This document shows, in pieces, positions 47,775-51,550 of a DNA stretch of 51,550 nt (the first letter of the stretch is position 1; each line of letters starts with the position of its first letter). The translations under genes and the position numbers were made by a program. This DNA is from Cysteiniphilum halobium (GTDB lineage: Bacteria > Pseudomonadota > Gammaproteobacteria > Francisellales > Francisellaceae). The notes below the pieces were generated by a model. It did no database searches, had not been told where the DNA came from, and saw nothing but the letters and a program-made list of their open reading frames with translations. Location: the NCBI RefSeq assembly GCF_003574425.1, contig NZ_QLIU01000027.1, positions 1 through 51,550 of the forward strand. Reading direction: 5' to 3'.

Positions 47775-48005
47775 GTTATCATCTTACAACTTTAAGCACC
47801 TTTCGGCATCCACGAGCTTGCAAGTACACTCTTGATTTCATTCTCATCGTTTCATTCGGTGGCTGCTCAGCAGTTAGTACCCAAAATACGCCCCTGAGAC
47901 ACAAAAAATAAAACAATCACCATACTTGGCAAATACTAAAAAGCCCCTTTATAACATTCAAATTAATAACCCTTACTTTTTGTTTGAGCTATAGTGTAAG
48001 GTTTT

Positions 48006-48455
48006 TTACTGATCAAGATTGAACTTATTTTTCTCTTGATACATTAATAGATTGTCCAACAACGGCTCCATTTTTGAAGCAACAGATTTATATTTATCAA
48101 ACCTAAAATTATTTGATACTTTCAATGTTATATAACCGACTCTCTGATTGCCACTTTCTTGAAACACATTTACCACAGCAAATGATAAAAATGTCCCCCC
48201 AATATCCCAAGATCTACGAGCAGTATAATCAACTCTAAATTGGCACCAGCTTGTTACCTTATTAACGTCTTTCACTGAAATTCCCTTTTCACGAATTTTC
48301 CCTATAAGTAAATACTTAAATCCTGAAACTGTTACCTCTGGGTTTTCTATAACACATGTATTTGTCATTTTTTTGTGTACTGGCTGAACAAAATATTTGG
48401 GTGCGGAGCACCCTGACAGAATTATGCAACATAGAATCACAAGGCATTTATTCAT
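48006..48455 (-). CDS. Lipoprotein of unknown function (possibly Sbal_3080 type)
   Basis: About 149 aa from ATG 48455 (AAGG eight bases upstream); an ATG at 48473 adds six residues and is less likely. A short hydrophobic leader ends in the lipobox LSGC (lipid-bearing C16). The mature part has NTCVIENPEVTVSGF, VTSWCQFRVDYTARRSWDIGGTFLSFAVV and VGYITLKVS, resembling small gammaproteobacterial lipoproteins of the Sbal_3080 type. Role unknown. The 230-bp gap to zipA holds no gene. Confidence 0.65.
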   Translation of the reverse strand: MNKCLVILCCIILSGCSAPKYFVQPVHKKMTNTCVIENPEVTVSGFKYLLIGKIREKGISVKDVNKVTSWCQFRVDYTARRSWDIGGTFLSFAVVNVFQESGNQRVGYITLKVSNNFRFDKYKSVASKMEPLLDNLLMYQEKNKFNLDQ

Positions 48456-48599
48456 TTTTGAGACCTTAAGCAATCATATTTACTTTTTAATAAGTCTAGT
48501 TTGTAAGCCCATTAACGCCAGTTTATTATAGAAAAAGCGCACAAGAATCTGCCAAAACGGCTTTGACATTGATTTCTCTAATCTGAATATTTCAAAAGA

Positions 48600-49823
48600 T
48601 CAAATTTCATCCTTATTTTTTTGCAAACTTTGACCTCGCAACAGCGGATAGATAATCATTAATGCTAAGACGATAATAAAGTAAAACCAATAGTTACTGG
48701 GGAAGTGCATTTGGCTATTGATGATTAAAAACATCGTATAAATCACCATTACCATTAAACCAGATAAGCCATAACTTAAGCCTTGGGTTTTTCCTTGCAA
48801 GCTGATATCAGTATGTCGCTGGGCAAGGGTCACCGAAATCGCCCAGCATGAAACACATATCCCAATAATAAGATAAAAGATCAATGCCAGCCAAATACTA
48901 TGGACTAATGCCAACATAAAGTACAAGCATACGGATACCAATAATGCACTAATAATTGTTTTGACTTCACTATAATGATCAGCAAACCATGGCATGATAA
49001 TACAACCAATAATAAAACCAATGGAAAAACCGGTTTCAATCAATGCAAACTGCCATGATGTTGCCTGTAAAATATTCTTAGCATAGGGTGCGATAAAAAT
49101 TGGCACTGTCATAAACAAACAGGTAAAGCCAATTTCTGCCACATAAAACCAAAATACAAAGCGCTTTTGTCGTAAGAAACGATAGACCATGCGCCAATTT
49201 TCAATAAAACTGCTGTCTTTGCGTTTAACATAGCGTTTAGACTTAACACCAAAGCTTGCGACAAGTGCGACTACTGTGCCAAATAATAAAAAATATAGAA
49301 TTTGATGCATATTAAAAAATACCACCAGCAAACCACCCAATGACATACCAATAACCATGCCGATTTCAAAAACACCATCCATGGTGCTATTGGCGTATAG
49401 CAGATAACTATCATCACTAAAAATCTCACGCACCATAATGAGCATTGCCGGCATATAAAATGCTAAAATCAATCCCCAAAAACTAGTAAAAAAGTATACC
49501 TCAATTAATGTATCAAGGTAGCCAAACATTAAAAATGCCACAATAACAATAACACGTGCACTATTGGTCGCAATAATGATTTTTTGCCGAGGAAATCGAT
49601 CGGCAACATAGCCAGTTACAGGAGATAAAACAGCACCCGAGACCCACCAACTAAACATAAAAATAATAATCGCATTGACACTATTATAAATTGCTAGTAA
49701 GTGCCAGCTAAACGAGACATATGCCACACCAACGGCAATCGCAGAAAAAAAGCTCATAACACACGCACAGCTAAATGAGCTATTTTTAAACAATGCAATA
49801 CGCGCTTTTAAGTATGACTTCAC
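48600..49823 (-). CDS. MFS transporter, EntS/MFS_3-like
   Basis: 407 aa, about 12 helices. The cytoplasmic loop after helix 2 carries YVADRFPRQKIII, the MFS motif A variant seen in the MFS_3 group, which contains the enterobactin exporter EntS and macrolide exporters. An arginine-rich central loop (KSKRYVKRKDSSFIENWRMV) joins the halves. The substrate is unknown; export of a siderophore or drug is a guess from the group. It stands alone and is divergent from the SLT lipoprotein. Confidence 0.8.
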   Translation of the reverse strand: MKSYLKARIALFKNSSFSCACVMSFFSAIAVGVAYVSFSWHLLAIYNSVNAIIIFMFSWWVSGAVLSPVTGYVADRFPRQKIIIATNSARVIVIVAFLMFGYLDTLIEVYFFTSFWGLILAFYMPAMLIMVREIFSDDSYLLYANSTMDGVFEIGMVIGMSLGGLLVVFFNMHQILYFLLFGTVVALVASFGVKSKRYVKRKDSSFIENWRMVYRFLRQKRFVFWFYVAEIGFTCLFMTVPIFIAPYAKNILQATSWQFALIETGFSIGFIIGCIIMPWFADHYSEVKTIISALLVSVCLYFMLALVHSIWLALIFYLIIGICVSCWAISVTLAQRHTDISLQGKTQGLSYGLSGLMVMVIYTMFLIINSQMHFPSNYWFYFIIVLALMIIYPLLRGQSLQKNKDEI

Positions 49824-50020
49824 ACGCCCCCCTCTTTACAATAGTCAATCTTAAGCATTGTGACAAAGATCAGATTTTACGGCAAGCAAAAGTATCTTAA
49901 TCACCAAGATACTGTATTGTACATCTACTTAGAGTAAAAAATTGTTGAAAATAGTTCGCGTTCGCTAAAAAATCCGTTAGGCTGTGACCCAATGTCACGT
50001 AAAAATTGCTATTTAATTTA

Positions 50021-50617
50021 ATGAAATTTGATTTTAAGTTCTTAGCTATTTTAGCTGTTTTACCACTTGCCGGATGTATTACTGCGCCACCAAACAATCC
50101 TAATAACGCATGTTTAATCGCACAGCAATACCCTGGTTGGTATTACGACTCTTTAGATTCCTATAAAAAATGGGGTGTGCCGATCAGTGTACAGTGGGCG
50201 TTTATTCGCAAAGAATCGAGCTTTATTGCTGATGCGCAAACACCAATGCAATACGTGCTGGGCTTTATTCCAACTGGAAGACAATCAACGGCTTATGGTT
50301 ATGCCCAAGCTCTAGATGGCACGTGGGAGGAATATCAAAAAGAAACGGGAAATTCATGGGCAAGTCGTACTAACTTTTCAGATGCGGTTGACTTTATTGG
50401 TTGGTATGCCAATCGCGCTCAGCGCATTGCCGGCATTTCCAAAGATAATGCCTACCAATTATATTTAGCCTATAACCAAGGCATTTACGGCTATATAAAA
50501 AAAAGCTACCGCAATAATCAGTTTTTATTAAAGTATGCACGAGAGACGCAAGACATGGCTTATCGCTACGCTTCTCAACTAAGACGCTGTAATATTCCAT
50601 CACAAAGTTGGTGGTAA
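50021..50617 (+). CDS. SLT-domain lipoprotein, likely lytic transglycosylase
   Basis: 198 aa. The leader FKFLAILAVLPLAGC ends in a lipobox (C19). The catalytic glutamate of soluble lytic transglycosylases is E65 in WAFIRKESSF, with TAYGYAQALDGTWEEY corresponding to the GLMQ-like motif and YLAYNQGIYGY to the AYNxG motif. It would cut peptidoglycan between MurNAc and GlcNAc from the inner face of the outer membrane. The upstream TTG at 50006 is less likely than ATG 50021. Its end overlaps the 3' end of the next, opposed gene by 43 bp. Confidence 0.82.
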   Translation: MKFDFKFLAILAVLPLAGCITAPPNNPNNACLIAQQYPGWYYDSLDSYKKWGVPISVQWAFIRKESSFIADAQTPMQYVLGFIPTGRQSTAYGYAQALDGTWEEYQKETGNSWASRTNFSDAVDFIGWYANRAQRIAGISKDNAYQLYLAYNQGIYGYIKKSYRNNQFLLKYARETQDMAYRYASQLRRCNIPSQSWW

Positions 50618-51369
50618 TCATGTTGAGGTGGTTTTTTAGGAATATATAATGATGCAATGAAAAAAGGGATACATAATAACATGATATAGTAAGCTGGAAT
50701 TAAATAATTCCCAGTAGCTGTAATTAATAAAGTCATAATAAATGCAGCAGTTCCTCCAAATAATGAAACGCTTACGTTAAAACTTATTCCAAAACCTGTA
50801 TTTCTATTTTGTACTGGGAATAATCCCGCAGTATTTGCAAATATTGGACCAATAACAGCGCCACTGATAAGCATAAGTAAAAAAATTGCAATGGATACAT
50901 ATTGAGGATAATTTATAATGACTTGATAAATTGGTAAAGATGTTATAAATAAAACTATTGCGGCATAAATCAAAACTTTTTTTCCTCCAACTTTATCAGC
51001 AATATATCCAAATATGACGGATGAGATCATAAGACCTATAATACTAAATGTACAAATTAATAATATTTTCTTAAAATCATAATTTAAATAATGGCTTGCA
51101 TAGGTGGGCATATATGAAATGCCCATAAATACTAATACAGCTACGAGAGAAGAAAGAAAAAAGGTAACAAGCATATTCCTCCATTGATATTTAAAGGCAT
51201 TACTAATAGGGTTTTTTACTATGTTTTTTTCTATTTTAAGATTCAAAAATTCTCGAGTTTCTGATGATTTATACCTGATGTATAAACCAGAGAGTATAAT
51301 TATAAATCCAAAAACAAATGGGATTCTCCAACCCCATTGTAATATTTGATTATTACTCAATAATTTTAA
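50575..51369 (-). pseudogene. MHS-type MFS transporter (ProP-like), N-terminal half lost
   Basis: The frame is open from 51369 down to 50575. It begins inside a conserved internal motif, LQWGWRIPFVFGF, which in metabolite:H+ symporters such as ProP lies near residue 180, followed by ETREF. About seven helices follow, including GYIADKVGGKKVLIYA, the second copy of MFS motif A. About 180 N-terminal residues are missing, and sequence upstream of 51370 belongs to another element. The substrate is unknown and it is presumably non-functional. It is more AT-rich than its neighbours. Confidence 0.7.
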
Positions 51370-51459
51370 TCACACTACAGGACAGTAGCCACTGAAGCCC
51401 TTTATTTTTAAGTGTTTTCATGTCATTTTTGTTTTGCTAAAAACGTAATAAAAAGAAGC

Positions 51460-51550
51460 ATGGAACACGCAAAGGAACTTCAGCAGCTACTTAAGCATTA
51501 TTTTAACGATACTCGTCATACTTTAGAATACCTAACTTACATTATTTTAG
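51460..51550 (+). CDS. Start of a probable IS transposase, cut by window edge
   Basis: ATG at 51460 opens MEHAKELQQLLKHYFNDTRH, then TLEYLTYIIL and the edge. The helical opening with a leucine-rich turn resembles the N-terminus of IS4-type transposases. The 90 bp before it break the MHS transporter frame near 51370, as an IS end would. Only 30 codons are visible, so the identification is tentative. Confidence 0.4.
   Translation, partial: MEHAKELQQLLKHYFNDTRHTLEYLTYIIL

Overview
The window reads as ordinary chromosome of an AT-rich gammaproteobacterium. SdhABCD, SucA, Kbl, Tdh, GlpD, LpxA, LpxD, EttA and HrpA all resemble their Escherichia coli counterparts in length and motifs. The low G+C, the gene content and the two-lipoyl-domain SucB suggest a relative of Francisella or the Fastidiosibacteraceae (Fangia, Cysteiniphilum). 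That placement is inference, because no rRNA gene is present.

Left end (1-5622, all minus strand): a damaged accessory block that looks like a defence island. In transcription order it holds a dGTPase-like HD gene without its 3' end, a complete insertion sequence with 16-bp perfect terminal inverted repeats, an RloC-like anticodon-nuclease/ABC ATPase gene without its 5' end, sbcD joined to the RloC-like gene by an ATGA overlap, and the start of a small membrane protein. The IS separates two different genes and has no visible target duplication, so a deletion or recombination event probably accompanied it.

Central metabolism (5834-13739, minus): sdhCDAB, a rho-independent terminator, then sucA and sucB, giving succinate dehydrogenase and the E1 and E2 parts of 2-oxoglutarate dehydrogenase. 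Upstream lie holC and a DUF29 gene. Next comes a minus-strand run aroA, yafS-like methyltransferase, rnhA, ansA and a SIMPL-domain gene. A 476-bp gap (19434-19909) holds the decayed remains of an AAA/DUF4143 ATPase gene, whose start codon lies in a 24-bp perfect inverted repeat. hrpA and an RNB-domain ribonuclease follow.

Middle (25727-42798): a YdfG-like dehydrogenase, a DMT exporter, a POT peptide transporter, the kbl-tdh threonine-degradation pair, ftsK-lolA, a CPA2 antiporter with an M20 amidohydrolase, a small membrane protein, ettA, an aminotransferase and glpD.

Envelope block (43186-47774, plus): rpsT with a UUG start and its own terminator, then lpxD-fabZ-lpxA-lpxB for lipid A and fatty acid synthesis, then zipA for the divisome. 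The right end carries a lipoprotein, an MFS exporter, an SLT-domain lipoprotein and an MHS-type transporter that lost its N-terminal half next to what looks like the start of a second insertion sequence. No tRNA, rRNA, CRISPR array or recognisable riboswitch was seen.
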